A stretch of 64,000 bases of DNA from Crocinitomicaceae bacterium (GCA_020436025.1 JAGQYP010000010.1:1-64000), one strand, 5' to 3'; positions 1-10,340 are shown, counted from the first letter of the stretch. Notes: a model not told the origin generated them from the sequence alone. A program made the numbers and translations.

Positions 1-156
1 AAATTCGGGACTCCACCCCGCACTATAATGTTTTCAATCTAAAATTCCTTTTCAACCGTTGTTGAGTTTCCAAACTTAGTTTAGCTCAAGGCCTTGTAAA
101 TTTTGGTGTGCAAATATATTATTTGTTTCTTTGCAATCAAAATATTTCAAGAAGAA

Positions 157-1035
157 ATGTCGTATAAATCAGGTTTTGTAAACATTATTGGATACCCAAA
201 TGTCGGGAAATCAACGCTTATGAATAAATTCATGGGGGAAAAGTTTTCGATTATTACTCCAAAAGCTCAGACAACGCGTCATCGAATTATTGGAATTTTG
301 AATGAACCTGATTATCAGATTGTTTTTTCTGATACCCCCGGGATTGTTAAGCCATCTTATAAGTTGCATCAACAGATGTTGTCCTATGTCGACTCATCGA
401 TTCAGGATGCGGATATTTTGTTGATCGTGATTGATGTGTCAAACGATAAGGAATTCGATCCAAATTTGGTTAAAAAAATCAATCACCTAGAAGTACCAAA
501 GATGCTTTTGATTAATAAGATTGATTTGTTGCCACAGGATCAAGTGGAGGAAAAGATTTCAAAATGGAAGGCTCTTTTTCCAAATGCGGAAGGCCTGGTT
601 ATTTCTGCCTTACACAAATTTAATACGGATGTATTATTGGATCGAATTAAGGAGCTTCTGCCTGAGAATCCTCCGTTTTACGGTACAGATGATTATACGG
701 ATCGACCCATGCGATTTTTTATTAGTGAAATTATCCGTGAAAAGATTCTTTATCATTATGCTAAGGAAGTACCTTATTCATGTGAAGTAATTGTGGATGA
801 ATATAAGGATGAAGGAGATTTGGTTCGTATTCGGGCTTCCATTGTCGTAGAACGAGATTCTCAAAAGGGGATTTTGATTGGGCACAAAGGAAAAAAACTA
901 AAAGCCGTGGGCATTGATTCTCGAAAAGACATGGAGAAATTTATTGGAAAGCAGGTTTTTTTGGAGACCTTTGTAAAAGTAGATCCAGATTGGAGGAATT
1001 CTGATCAAAAATTAAAAAAATACGGATATCAGTAA
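157..1035 (+). CDS. era: GTPase Era
   Basis: Ribosome-associated GTPase of 292 residues, known in the family for 16S rRNA maturation and 30S assembly. The G1 motif GYPNVGKST lies near residues 12-20, the G3 motif DTPG follows, NKID (G4) is near residue 118, and the C-terminal KH domain carries [10 protein letters not shown] near residues 236-247. I start at ATG 157; an in-frame start at 103 would add an 18-residue hydrophobic stretch not expected in Era. The stop overlaps the start of der by one base (TAATG), so the two are probably co-translated. The upstream 156 bases hold no convincing promoter or gene. Confidence 0.96.
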   Translation: MSYKSGFVNIIGYPNVGKSTLMNKFMGEKFSIITPKAQTTRHRIIGILNEPDYQIVFSDTPGIVKPSYKLHQQMLSYVDSSIQDADILLIVIDVSNDKEFDPNLVKKINHLEVPKMLLINKIDLLPQDQVEEKISKWKALFPNAEGLVISALHKFNTDVLLDRIKELLPENPPFYGTDDYTDRPMRFFISEIIREKILYHYAKEVPYSCEVIVDEYKDEGDLVRIRASIVVERDSQKGILIGHKGKKLKAVGIDSRKDMEKFIGKQVFLETFVKVDPDWRNSDQKLKKYGYQ

Positions 1036-2345
1036 TGTCGAATATTGTAGCGATAGTAGGAAGGCCAAATGTAGGGAAATCAACTTTATTTAACAGGTTG
1101 ACAGAGTCCAAAAAAGCCATAGTGGAAGAGCAAAGTGGGGTGACTAGGGACCGTATTTACGGTAGATCTGAATGGAATGGAAAAGAATTTTCTGTGATCG
1201 ATACAGGTGGTTATGTGAAAGGATCCGATGATATTTTTGAAGGTGAGATTAGAAAGCAAGTAGAAATAGCTCTTGAAGAGGCGAATTATGTATTATTTGT
1301 ACTTGACTGCACAGTGGGGATTACAGACCTAGATGAGTCAGTTGCTAAATTGCTTCGAAAAAATTCAAAGAAGAAAATATTTGTTGTTGCCAATAAAGTA
1401 GATAATCCAAGCAGAATTAATGACACTTATGAGTTTTATTCTCTAGGATTGGGAGAGATTTATGGAATAAGTTCCGTAAATGGTGCTGGAACCGGAGAAT
1501 TATTAGATGCTCTTACAGCCGAAATGGAGTTGTCAAATGAAGAAGAAGAGGCAGAATTGCCTAGATTTTCAGTGGTAGGGAAGCCCAATGTTGGTAAGTC
1601 ATCTTTGGTCAATGCTTTAACAGGACAGGAAAGAAATATTGTTACGGATATTTCAGGAACTACAAGAGATTCCATTAATACTCGATACAATGCTTTTGGC
1701 TTTGATTTTATTTTAGTTGACACAGCTGGTATTCGAAAAAAGAACAAGGTTCATGAAGACATTGAATATTACTCTGTCATAAGATCTGTAAACAGCATTG
1801 AAAATTCTGATGTGTGCATTTTTATGATTGATGCCACAGAAGGGTTGCAAAAACAAGATTTGACCATTTATTATATGATTGAAAAAAACCACAAAGGAGT
1901 AGTGGTTTTGGTAAATAAATGGGATTTAGTTGAAAAGGAAACGAATACCATGAAGGAATATGAGGAAAAGTTGAGAGCTCAATTGGCTCCTTTCAATGAT
2001 GTTCCAATCATTTTTACTTCGACTGTGAATAAGCAGAGGTTGCACAAGGCTTTGGAAGAGACGATGAAAGTTTATGAAAACAGAATTCGAAAGATTCCAA
2101 CTTCCACATTAAATGAAGTGATGCAGGAAATTATCGAGGAGAATCAACCTCCATCCGTGAAGGGGAAATTCATTAAGATTAAGTATGTGACACAGTTGCC
2201 AACTCATGCCCCCTCTTTCGCTTTCTTCTGCAATTTACCTCAATACATACGAGATTCCTACAAGCGATTTCTTGAAAATAAGCTTCGAGAAAATTTTGAC
2301 TTTGAGGGTGTTCCGGTTCGTATCTTTTTCAGAAAGAAAAACTAA
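1035..2345 (+). CDS. der: Ribosome biogenesis GTPase Der (EngA)
   Basis: Tandem-G-domain GTPase of 436 residues, known to act in 50S subunit maturation. The first G domain opens with GRPNVGKST (residues 9-17) and the second with GKPNVGKSS near residue 181; NKVD and NKWD serve as the two G4 motifs. The last ~85 residues form the KH-like domain typical of Der. Length matches the family. It starts on the last base of the era stop. Its 3' end overlaps the last four bases of the convergent hydrolase gene, so both transcripts must read through the partner's coding end. Confidence 0.97.
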   Translation: MSNIVAIVGRPNVGKSTLFNRLTESKKAIVEEQSGVTRDRIYGRSEWNGKEFSVIDTGGYVKGSDDIFEGEIRKQVEIALEEANYVLFVLDCTVGITDLDESVAKLLRKNSKKKIFVVANKVDNPSRINDTYEFYSLGLGEIYGISSVNGAGTGELLDALTAEMELSNEEEEAELPRFSVVGKPNVGKSSLVNALTGQERNIVTDISGTTRDSINTRYNAFGFDFILVDTAGIRKKNKVHEDIEYYSVIRSVNSIENSDVCIFMIDATEGLQKQDLTIYYMIEKNHKGVVVLVNKWDLVEKETNTMKEYEEKLRAQLAPFNDVPIIFTSTVNKQRLHKALEETMKVYENRIRKIPTSTLNEVMQEIIEENQPPSVKGKFIKIKYVTQLPTHAPSFAFFCNLPQYIRDSYKRFLENKLRENFDFEGVPVRIFFRKKN

Positions 2346-2980
2346 AGGTGATTCATCGGATTGCTGGCCTTTTCGATTCCAATTGAAGTTTCCGGACCAT
2401 GGCCACAGAATACAACAGTTTCATCCGGTAGTTTGAAAAAAGTGTTCAGAATAGAGTCTTTCAACGTATGAAAATCTCCTCCAGGTAAGTCTACTCTTCC
2501 AAAGCTTCCTTGAAAAAGAATGTCGCCTGAAATCATAAAATGCTCTTTTTCTGAATAAAAGGCGATGTGGCCCGGACAATGACCTGGACCAAATAATATT
2601 TTAAATTCAGAATTTCCGAATTGGATGGTATCATTTTCGTCAATAAATTCAGGTTTTGGAGAGGATTTGTAATTGTTGAATCCGTATAAATGACAATAAG
2701 AATCTACACTTTCCAATGTAACCAAGTCCTTTTGATGTATTTTAGGAATAAGGCTATATTTCTGTGCAACTGCTTGATTTCCTAAGACATGGTCTATGTG
2801 ACAATGTGTGTTCAGGAGATGTTTTACAGTCAGCTGATTTTGGTCAATGAAGTCAAACAGTTCCTTTTCTTCAAAACTTTCGTAGCATCCGGGATCTATA
2901 ATTACAGCTTCTTGAGTTTCATCGAAAACAACGTAAGTATTTTCCTGAAAGGGATTGAAAACGAATTTTTTGACTTGCAT
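2342..2980 (-). CDS. Metallo-beta-lactamase-fold hydrolase (glyoxalase II-like)
   Basis: A 212-residue cytoplasmic hydrolase of the metallo-beta-lactamase fold. The metal motif THCHIDH sits at residues 58-64, followed by a histidine in GPGHCPGH, an aspartate in SGDILF and the terminal CGHGPET histidine, so all expected metal ligands are present. The closest relatives by pattern are YcbL/glyoxalase II-like enzymes that hydrolyse thioesters such as S-lactoylglutathione; the exact substrate cannot be read from the sequence. It is divergent from the 3017 gene with a 36-bp shared promoter region, and convergent with der, which it overlaps by four bases. Confidence 0.88.
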   Translation of the reverse strand: MQVKKFVFNPFQENTYVVFDETQEAVIIDPGCYESFEEKELFDFIDQNQLTVKHLLNTHCHIDHVLGNQAVAQKYSLIPKIHQKDLVTLESVDSYCHLYGFNNYKSSPKPEFIDENDTIQFGNSEFKILFGPGHCPGHIAFYSEKEHFMISGDILFQGSFGRVDLPGGDFHTLKDSILNTFFKLPDETVVFCGHGPETSIGIEKASNPMNHL

Positions 2981-2984
2981 ACTA

Positions 2985-2992
2985 TAATTTTG
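2985..2992 (+). promoter_or_regulatory. Putative -7 box for the propeller/barrel gene
   Basis: TAATTTTG fits the Bacteroidota sigma-A -7 consensus TAnnTTTG and lies 24 bases before the GTG at 3017. A correctly spaced -33 TTTG is not evident. Confidence 0.45.
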
Positions 2993-3008
2993 TAACTTGA
3001 AATTCGTT

Positions 3009-3016
3009 CAAATGTA
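3009..3016 (-). promoter_or_regulatory. Putative -7 box for the hydrolase gene
   Basis: On the minus strand this reads TACATTTG, a match to TAnnTTTG, 28 bases before the hydrolase ATG (2980). It abuts the start codon of the divergent gene, so the two promoters share the same 36 bases. Confidence 0.5.
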
Positions 3017-6000
3017 GTGAACTTTAATGCTATTAAATTAATTACTTTTACAGAAAATCGATACAATTTGTTAAGATTCACTCTTCTAATATGTTTTATT
3101 GGTCTGACCTTTTCCTCATCTGGTCAGTTTTACAATGGTTCACAACAGGATTATGGGAAGAGTCGTGTCCAGTACCGAAAATTTAAGTGGAAGGTCTATA
3201 AATTCCAGCAATTTGATGTCTATTTCTATGATCAGGGAACTGAAATGGCCTCTTACATTGCTCAGAAAGCACATCAAGATATTCAAAAAATAGAACGTCT
3301 TTTTGATTATGAATTTGGAAGTAAAATAGAAATTATCTGTTACAATTCTTTGACAGATTTTAAGCAAAGTAATATAGGAATAACGGGAGAAGAAACTCAG
3401 GTAGGAGGGAAAACACAAATTATCGGATCGAAGTTGTTTATTTATTACGAAGGCACCCACGAACAGTTGAATGAGCAATTAGCCAGCTCTTTGATGGAGG
3501 TTTTTCTGAATAAAATGATGTGGGGAGGAAGTTGGAAGGATGTTCTGAAAGCCAATTTATTAATGGATTATCCTGAGTGGTTTATTAAAGGTTTTTTAAG
3601 TTATATCGGGAAGGATTGGGACACAGAATTAGAAGCCAAGATCAAAGACGGAATTTTGACTGGTCGATTCAAAAGATTTAATGATTTAGAAGGTGAAGAT
3701 GCTGCATTAGCAGGTCATGCCATTTGGAAATACGTAGAGGATAATTATGGTAAGGAAATGATCCCGAATATCATTTATTTGAGTAAAGTTTCGAAAAACA
3801 TTGACCGTGCCTTTAAGTTCTCGATAGGTGTGGGTATTGCAAAACTATCCTATTTGTATTTGAAGTATTACGAAGATATTTTTTGGTCAGATGTTGCAAA
3901 TCAAGAAGAAATGAAGGGTGAGCAGATTCTAATCAAATCGAAAAAGAATCATCATTATTATCAAGTGAAATTGAGTCCAGATGGAGAACAATTGGCTTAT
4001 GTAGACAATATTGACGGTAAATACGGGATTTACGTCTATGATTTCTTCAGTGGAAAACGAACAAAAGTCTATGGTGCCGAGTCTAAAATTGCGCGTCTTC
4101 AAGATCGTACTTTTCCGGTTATTGAGTGGCATCCATCAGGAGATTATTTAAGTTTCTACAACGAAAGGAAAGGGAAAATCTGGTATCATTTGGTTGATCT
4201 GAAAACGAAAGAGCATACTAAAGTACAGATCACAAAATTGGAAAAAGTGATGTCTTACAGCTTTTCGCATGATGGAAAAAGAATAGTGCTTTCAGGGGTG
4301 TGGCATGGACAAACAGATATCTACATTTATAATATTGTCGGAAATTCCATTAAGAAATTGACGGATGATATTTGGGATGATGTTGACCCGAGATTCGTGG
4401 ATAATTCTTCCAAAGTAATATTCTCATCCAATCGTGATACGACTTATATCAACATGCTTAAAAAGCCTGAAAATAAACCATTTCAAAGAAGAATGGATTT
4501 GTATCTAATGGATTTGAAAGAGGAAGATCAACAGGTTAAGATTTTGGAACAATTGACGAATACACCACTGGTAAATGAAAGACAGGCTTATCAAATTGGA
4601 ACTAAATCATACGTCTATTTATCCAATGCAAATGGGGTAGTGAATCGACATATTGCCTATAAAGACAGTGTTATTAGTCACATTGATACAATCATACATT
4701 ACAGATATTTGTTGAACAATGGAGCAATGACGAATTATGTCACCAACATTCTGGAACAAGACGTTCGATTTAAAGTTGGTAAGTCCATTAATCTATACTT
4801 TCAAAATAATAAGTACAAGTTCTATTTAGAAGATTTTTCACCTAAAGATTCATTGAAAGAGCTTTCAGATACTTATTACATGAGAGCTTTAAAAAGGGAT
4901 AATAAAAAGTTAGTTCAAACGGATCCCAATAATACTTTGGAACTAAAAAATCCAATAAAAAATGATGACCCTAAAAATGTTAAAAACGACAATCCCGATG
5001 TAAAGAGAGATCCTTCTGTTATTGATATTTACGACTACACCTTTTTGGATGAAGGAGGAAATGGGAATCAAGATGGGCAGACTTATGAGAAGAAAGTCAT
5101 CATTTTAAGAGAGGATAACGGGAATAAAGGGAATAATGAAAATCAAGTAATTGCCTCAGAAGTTGACACAACCAAGCAGAAGAATAGAAGTGGATTTCAG
5201 CCTCCTCATGAATCTCTTTACAAGATGAATTTTGCGAAAGATTATGTAGTCACTCAGTTAAATAATGATTTTTTAAGTCAGACTTACCAAAGATATTCAG
5301 GACCTGGAGCCATTTATTTCAATTCTGGATTCAGTGCTTTGTTTAAAATTGGCTTTAGTGATCTATTTGAGGACGTTAAATTAATTGGAGGGATGCGAAT
5401 TCCAGTAAATTTCAATAGTTCAGAATTTTTAGTTGGAATGGAGCTTTTGGCAAATCGATTGGATCACAAAATCATTCTCTACAGAAGTTCCTACAAGAGT
5501 ATCGAAAGTGTAAGTGGAGATTATATCAAATGGAAAACCCACGAAGTGAGGTACAGAATGTCTTATCCTTTTACAGAAACATTTAGCATCCGAGGAACAT
5601 TTAATTATCGAAATGATCACAAGGTCTATTTGTCTTATGATGACATTTCTATTGGTCAGCTACCAGAAAACACAAGCCAGGCTGGGGCAAAATTTGAGCT
5701 TGTTTTCGATAATTCCAAGCCGATTCAGTTGAATATTTGGGAAGGCGCTAAACTCAAAGTTTTTGGGGAATATTTACAAAGTTTTTCTTCTGGGTTTAAG
5801 GCAATGTACAATTTAGGTTTTGATTTCAGACATTCCTTGAAAATTCATAGAAATTTGATTTGGGTCAATCGCTTGTCTTTTGCAACTTCTTGGGGTCAAA
5901 ATAGGATTTTGTACTATTTAGGTGCAGTTGATGGATGGTGGCAATACAATGATGATAAACGATTCGATAAAACGATTGAAGTAGATCCGAGTCAGCCATA

Positions 6001-6418
6001 TGCTTACCAGGCGATTGGAACTCCGATGCGAGGCTTTAAACAAAATGTTAGAAACGGAAATTCTTTTGTAGCCTTAAATTCAGAATTGCGTTGGCCTATT
6101 TTCTCTTATTTCTCAAAATACCCAGTTAAATCTGATTTCCTTAAAAATTTCCAGATTGTGATTTTTGGAGATATTGGAACAGCATGGACAGGACCACATC
6201 CATATTCTGATGACAATTACTTCAACAAGCAAACGATTTATCAAAAACCATTAACCATTGAAGTGTTTAATGCCCGAGAACCTATTGTTGGTGGATTTGG
6301 GTTTGGTGCACGTGCAAAATTGTTCGGTTATTTCCTTAGATTTGATTTGGGATGGGGTGTGGAAAATGGTGTAATCGGAAAACCTATTCCTTATTTCACT
6401 CTTTCGACAGATATTTAA
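3017..6418 (+). CDS. Secreted MA-peptidase-like / TolB-like propeller / outer-membrane barrel protein
   Basis: An 1133-residue envelope protein. After an N-terminal hydrophobic signal (about residues 18-36) comes a region resembling the peptidase-MA-like domain found in Bacteroidota surface proteins (about 45-290). A WD40/TolB-like propeller follows (about 300-520; repeats of the SPDGEQLAYVD and SHDGKRIVLSG type). Next is an Asn/Lys/Asp-rich linker (about 640-740). The C-terminal ~370 residues alternate like a beta barrel, with BamA/surface-antigen-like features. No HExxH zinc motif is visible, so peptidase activity is not supported. The start is GTG at 3017; no upstream ATG exists. Likely an outer-membrane protein exposing or tethering a propeller; its function is unknown. 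Confidence 0.75.
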   Translation: MNFNAIKLITFTENRYNLLRFTLLICFIGLTFSSSGQFYNGSQQDYGKSRVQYRKFKWKVYKFQQFDVYFYDQGTEMASYIAQKAHQDIQKIERLFDYEFGSKIEIICYNSLTDFKQSNIGITGEETQVGGKTQIIGSKLFIYYEGTHEQLNEQLASSLMEVFLNKMMWGGSWKDVLKANLLMDYPEWFIKGFLSYIGKDWDTELEAKIKDGILTGRFKRFNDLEGEDAALAGHAIWKYVEDNYGKEMIPNIIYLSKVSKNIDRAFKFSIGVGIAKLSYLYLKYYEDIFWSDVANQEEMKGEQILIKSKKNHHYYQVKLSPDGEQLAYVDNIDGKYGIYVYDFFSGKRTKVYGAESKIARLQDRTFPVIEWHPSGDYLSFYNERKGKIWYHLVDLKTKEHTKVQITKLEKVMSYSFSHDGKRIVLSGVWHGQTDIYIYNIVGNSIKKLTDDIWDDVDPRFVDNSSKVIFSSNRDTTYINMLKKPENKPFQRRMDLYLMDLKEEDQQVKILEQLTNTPLVNERQAYQIGTKSYVYLSNANGVVNRHIAYKDSVISHIDTIIHYRYLLNNGAMTNYVTNILEQDVRFKVGKSINLYFQNNKYKFYLEDFSPKDSLKELSDTYYMRALKRDNKKLVQTDPNNTLELKNPIKNDDPKNVKNDNPDVKRDPSVIDIYDYTFLDEGGNGNQDGQTYEKKVIILREDNGNKGNNENQVIASEVDTTKQKNRSGFQPPHESLYKMNFAKDYVVTQLNNDFLSQTYQRYSGPGAIYFNSGFSALFKIGFSDLFEDVKLIGGMRIPVNFNSSEFLVGMELLANRLDHKIILYRSSYKSIESVSGDYIKWKTHEVRYRMSYPFTETFSIRGTFNYRNDHKVYLSYDDISIGQLPENTSQAGAKFELVFDNSKPIQLNIWEGAKLKVFGEYLQSFSSGFKAMYNLGFDFRHSLKIHRNLIWVNRLSFATSWGQNRILYYLGAVDGWWQYNDDKRFDKTIEVDPSQPYAYQAIGTPMRGFKQNVRNGNSFVALNSELRWPIFSYFSKYPVKSDFLKNFQIVIFGDIGTAWTGPHPYSDDNYFNKQTIYQKPLTIEVFNAREPIVGGFGFGARAKLFGYFLRFDLGWGVENGVIGKPIPYFTLSTDI

Positions 6419-6807
6419 TGACTCTGAATACCATCATCATACTTATTTTAATTGGAATTGCTGCTGGAATCTTAAGTGGCTTTGTAGGTATTGGTGGCGG
6501 GGTGGTGATTGTTCCGGCTTTGATTTATTTTTTCGGGATGACTCAAATGCAAGCGCAGGGAACGAGTTTGTTTCTTATGTTACCTCCCATTGGGATTTTA
6601 GCTGTCATGAATTATTACAAAACCGGAAACGTCAATATTTGGTATGGGATCATCATTGCAGGTACCTTTGTTATTGGAGGTTATTTCGGTTCCAAGATTT
6701 CATTGCGATTGTCTCCCAACCTTGTTAAAATAATTTTCGGAACATTTATGCTCTATGTTGCGTTTAAAATGATTGTATCAGGTTGGAAAGGAATTCAATC
6801 CGAATAA
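6418..6807 (+). CDS. Half-size TSUP-family membrane permease
   Basis: A 129-residue integral membrane protein of the TauE/SafE (TSUP, DUF81) family, which moves sulfur-containing or organic anions. The family signature GFVGIGGGVVIVPAL lies near residues 20-35 and about four membrane segments are visible. Full TSUP proteins have two such repeats and about 240-270 residues, so this is a single-repeat version that would need to dimerise. It starts at ATG 6418, overlapping the previous stop by one base, and is followed one base later by the amidohydrolase start, so it sits in a tight operon. The substrate is unknown. Confidence 0.85.
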   Translation: MTLNTIIILILIGIAAGILSGFVGIGGGVVIVPALIYFFGMTQMQAQGTSLFLMLPPIGILAVMNYYKTGNVNIWYGIIIAGTFVIGGYFGSKISLRLSPNLVKIIFGTFMLYVAFKMIVSGWKGIQSE

Positions 6808-6808
6808 A

Positions 6809-7981
6809 ATGAATTTTCACAAGGAAATAGAGAACATATTTGATCAGATTGTAGCTTGGAGAAGGCATTTGCACGCAAATCCGGAATTGAGTTTTGAGGA
6901 GAAAAACACTAGTGCATTTATTTGTGACTTATTGGATAAATGGGGTGTTTCTTATTCAAGGGAATATGGAGGTTACAGTATAGTAGCTTCTTTAAAAGGG
7001 AGAGAGGGAGAAAAGTGCATCGCTTTGAGGGCAGATATGGATGCTTTACCGATTCAAGAAGAAAACACTTGTGAATACAAATCAAAAGTTTCAGGTTGCA
7101 TGCATGCTTGTGGTCATGATGTGCATACCGCAAACCTCTTGGGTGTATTGGCAATTTTGAAAGATCATACTGATTTATTTGGTGGAACCATCAAATTCAT
7201 CTTTCAACATGCTGAGGAAAAATTACCAGGAGGAGCGAGTATCATGATTGAAAAAGGAGTTTTGCAAAATCCCAAAGTTGAAGAGATTTATGGGTTACAT
7301 GTTTTTCCTGATCTAGAAGTTGGAAAGGTGGGATTTAGATCTGGTATGTATATGGCTAGCTGTGATGAATTGTATTTCAGAATTATTGGAAAAGGAGGAC
7401 ACGGAGCCATGCCACATAAGACGATTGATCCGATTCAAATAAGTGCTCAAATCATTCAGGCATTGCAAACGGTGAATAGTAGAAGTTTTGATCCTACAAT
7501 TCCTTCTGTCATTTCTATTGGTCGTATTGAAGGGCTTGGAGCAACCAATGTGATTCCAGATGAGGTTAAAATGCAAGGTACTTTTCGAACATTGAATGAA
7601 GAATGGAGAGCGAAAGGGCATGAATTAATAACGGAAATCGCTAAAGGAATTGCAAAGGCAAATGGAGCTCAATGTGAAGTAGAGATCATAAAAGGCTATC
7701 CCTATTTGGAGAATGACCAAGAGTTGACTGAGTCTGCAATGGCTGCGGCTAGAAATACATTGGGAGAGGAACGGGTAATCGATTTACCTATTCGCATGAC
7801 AGGGGAAGACTTTGCATACTATTCCCAAAAAATCCCGGCATGTTTCTTTCGATTGGGTGTTAGAAATGAAGAGAAAGGCATTATTCACGGCGTACACAAC
7901 TCTAAATTTGATGTAGATGAGGCGTGTTTTAAAACTGGGGTTCAGACGATGTTAGGAATTGTATTGGATCGAATGAGCTGA
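6809..7981 (+). CDS. M20 family amidohydrolase (N-acyl amino acid / hippurate hydrolase type)
   Basis: A 390-residue metallo-amidohydrolase of peptidase family M20D. Metal-binding elements are visible: MHACGHDVHTANLLG near residues 97-111, HAEE near 136 and a C-terminal HGVHNSKFDVDE. Relatives cleave N-acyl amino acids (hippurate, IAA-amino acids, N-acetyl-diaminopimelate); which one cannot be settled here. There is no signal peptide, so it acts in the cytoplasm. ATG 6809 is preferred because it follows the TSUP stop by one base; an in-frame start at 6773 would intrude into that gene. It ends two bases short of the convergent recQ stop. Confidence 0.9.
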   Translation: MNFHKEIENIFDQIVAWRRHLHANPELSFEEKNTSAFICDLLDKWGVSYSREYGGYSIVASLKGREGEKCIALRADMDALPIQEENTCEYKSKVSGCMHACGHDVHTANLLGVLAILKDHTDLFGGTIKFIFQHAEEKLPGGASIMIEKGVLQNPKVEEIYGLHVFPDLEVGKVGFRSGMYMASCDELYFRIIGKGGHGAMPHKTIDPIQISAQIIQALQTVNSRSFDPTIPSVISIGRIEGLGATNVIPDEVKMQGTFRTLNEEWRAKGHELITEIAKGIAKANGAQCEVEIIKGYPYLENDQELTESAMAAARNTLGEERVIDLPIRMTGEDFAYYSQKIPACFFRLGVRNEEKGIIHGVHNSKFDVDEACFKTGVQTMLGIVLDRMS

Positions 7982-7983
7982 AA

Positions 7984-10167
7984 TTAATTCGCCATTTCAC
8001 TCATGAATTTGATTCGCATCAAACGCAGTTCTTCTTCGGTATAATCTCCATCAAATTCTTCATAAGCTTCCTGAATATCATCTGTTTCAGCTTCTGAAAA
8101 ATAGTCATAGATTTCTTCCTGATGTGATTCATCTAAGATTTCATCGATATAATAATCGATATCTACTTTTGTTCCTGAGGCCACAATAGCTTCAATTTCT
8201 TCAATGATTTCTTCCAGGTCTTTTCCTTGAGAGCTACCAATATCTTCTAAAGGCATTTTTCGATCAATGTTTTGGATAAGGTGTACCTTCATCCCTGATT
8301 TGTTGACAATCGATTTTACGACATAATCCATAGGACGGTCGATTTCGTTTTCGGCAACATATTTAGAGATTAATTCGACGAACTCTTTACCATATCTTTT
8401 GGCTTTCCCCATTCCAACTCCCTGAATATTGGTCAATTCTTCAATGGAAATTGGATATTGAGTGGCCATATCATTGATTGATGGTTCCTGGAATATCACG
8501 AAAGGAGGGATGTCCTTTGATTTCGAAATTTTCTTACGAAGATCCATCAGCATATTAAACAAATCTTCATCCGTAGTGGCACCTCCTTTTTGATTCAAAA
8601 CAATGTCGCCATCAACTTCAGCTGAGTAATCTCTCTCAAGGACCAATTGAATTTCTCTAGGGTTAGCCATGAAGTCAATACCTTTTTGAGACAATTTGAT
8701 TACTCCATAGCTTTCTATATCTTTTGATAAATAACCTCGAACAAGTGCTTGTCTTAAAACGGCATTCCAATGGTTTTCATCTTTATCTTTTCCGGATCCA
8801 AAACCTGGTAATTTATCATGTTTGTAGGTTTTGATCTCCGTGGCTTCAATTCCAGTAAGAAATTTGCAAATGTGCTTGGCTTTCTGAGTTTCTTTCATTT
8901 CTTCTACGGCCTTGAGTGCAAGTAAAAGATCGTGAGTTCCAGGGTATTTTTCTTTTGGTGTTTTGCAGTTGTCGCACATACAACTACAATCCTGATCATT
9001 GAACTCTTCTCCAAAATAATGAAGAATGTATTTTCTTCTACATACTGAAGTTTCAGCATAGGAAGTTACTTCAAAAAGCAATTGTCTTCCTATCTCTTGT
9101 TCCGAAACTGGTTTTCCCTGAAGGAATTTTTCTAATTTTTCAATATCCTTGTAGCTGTAGAAAGCCAAGCAATGTCCTTCTCCACCATCCCGACCGGCTC
9201 TCCCCGTTTCCTGATAATAGCTTTCAATACTTTTTGGAATATCATGATGGATCACAAATCGCACATCCGGTTTGTCAATTCCCATACCAAATGCAATGGT
9301 CGCAACGATAATGTCAACCTCTTCCATCAAGAACATGTCCTGATGCTTCGCTCTGGTAGCCGCATCCATTCCTGCATGATAGGCAAGAGCATTAATTCCA
9401 TTTACTTGCAGAACTTCTGCTAATTCTTCAACTTTTTTTCTGCTCAGACAATAAACGATTCCAGATTTACCGGGTCTTTGTTTGACGAATTTGATGATCT
9501 CTTTTTCAATTTCCCTTTTAGGGCGTACTTCATAAAAAAGATTGTCTCGATTGAAAGATGCTTGAAAAACCTTAGCATCCATCATATTTAGGTTTTTCTG
9601 GATGTCCGATTGTACTTTAGGTGTAGCCGTAGCGGTCAAAGCTATAATCGGAACTTTAGAGATTTGTTGAAATATTTCTCTAAGCCTTCTGTATTCAGGT
9701 CGGAAATCATGCCCCCATTCTGAAATACAATGTGCCTCATCAATCGCAAAAAAGGAAATCTTAACGGTATTGAAAAATTCAATATTTTCTTTTTTGGTTA
9801 AAGATTCCGGAGCAACATACAATAATTTGGTTTTGCCCGCTGAAATATCAGATTTAACCTGATTAAGTTCCGTCTTATTTAAAGATGAATTTAAAAAGTG
9901 AGCGACAGCATTATCCTCTGAAACCTGACGCATGGAGTCCACCTGATTTTTCATCAGTGCAATAAGTGGAGAAACTACGATAGCTGTTCCTTCTTGGATT
10001 AATGCTGGTAATTGATAGCACATAGATTTCCCACCTCCTGTAGGCATGATCACAAAAGTGTTTTGTCCATTCAAAACATTTTCAATGATCGATTCTTGGT
10101 TCCCGCGAAACTTCTCGAATCCAAAGTATTTTTTTAGGGAGGCTTTTAAATCCAGACTTTCAATCAC
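7984..10167 (-). CDS. recQ: ATP-dependent DNA helicase RecQ
   Basis: 3'-5' DNA helicase of 727 residues for recombination and fork repair. The Q motif leads into Walker A MPTGGGKSMCYQLP, then DEAHCISEWGHDFRPEYRRL marks motif II and the RecQ aromatic loop. TGRAGRDG is motif VI, and the RQC zinc site has four cysteines (CRRKYILHYF, CSCMCDNC). A winged helix and an HRDC domain with IQGVGMGKAKRYG follow. A further acidic C-terminal extension (about 610-727) resembles the HTH_40-type tail of long RecQs. The likely start is GTG 10167; an upstream ATG out of frame terminates across it. Divergent from tatC. Confidence 0.95.
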   Translation of the reverse strand: MIESLDLKASLKKYFGFEKFRGNQESIIENVLNGQNTFVIMPTGGGKSMCYQLPALIQEGTAIVVSPLIALMKNQVDSMRQVSEDNAVAHFLNSSLNKTELNQVKSDISAGKTKLLYVAPESLTKKENIEFFNTVKISFFAIDEAHCISEWGHDFRPEYRRLREIFQQISKVPIIALTATATPKVQSDIQKNLNMMDAKVFQASFNRDNLFYEVRPKREIEKEIIKFVKQRPGKSGIVYCLSRKKVEELAEVLQVNGINALAYHAGMDAATRAKHQDMFLMEEVDIIVATIAFGMGIDKPDVRFVIHHDIPKSIESYYQETGRAGRDGGEGHCLAFYSYKDIEKLEKFLQGKPVSEQEIGRQLLFEVTSYAETSVCRRKYILHYFGEEFNDQDCSCMCDNCKTPKEKYPGTHDLLLALKAVEEMKETQKAKHICKFLTGIEATEIKTYKHDKLPGFGSGKDKDENHWNAVLRQALVRGYLSKDIESYGVIKLSQKGIDFMANPREIQLVLERDYSAEVDGDIVLNQKGGATTDEDLFNMLMDLRKKISKSKDIPPFVIFQEPSINDMATQYPISIEELTNIQGVGMGKAKRYGKEFVELISKYVAENEIDRPMDYVVKSIVNKSGMKVHLIQNIDRKMPLEDIGSSQGKDLEEIIEEIEAIVASGTKVDIDYYIDEILDESHQEEIYDYFSEAETDDIQEAYEEFDGDYTEEELRLMRIKFMSEMAN

Positions 10168-10321
10168 GATTGCATGATTTTAAAACATCATTAAACTGAT
10201 ATTAAATTTAAGGATAATTTATTACAAAAGAGAAACCTATTATCATTTAATTTCTATTTTTTTCATAAAAGCAATTCAAGGAATAACTCTTAATGCATTA
10301 GGCAATTTAAAGGCAATCGAT

Positions 10322-10329
10322 TACTTTTG
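10322..10329 (+). promoter_or_regulatory. Putative -7 box upstream of tatC
   Basis: TACTTTTG matches TAnnTTTG and ends 11 bases before the tatC ATG. The 173-bp recQ-tatC gap is otherwise AT-rich with no other feature seen. Confidence 0.45.
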
Positions 10330-10340
10330 CTTCCTGATTT

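Noticed and set aside
1-60. Hairpin CGGG...CCCG near the left edge as a tRNA arm or terminator
   Set aside because: The stem is four base pairs, there is no T tract, and no other tRNA features are found.
1460-1747. Antisense open frame inside der
   Set aside because: It mirrors the codon pattern of der and has no family resemblance.
3017-6418. Active zinc peptidase in the N-terminal part
   Set aside because: No HExxH or other zinc motif can be found.
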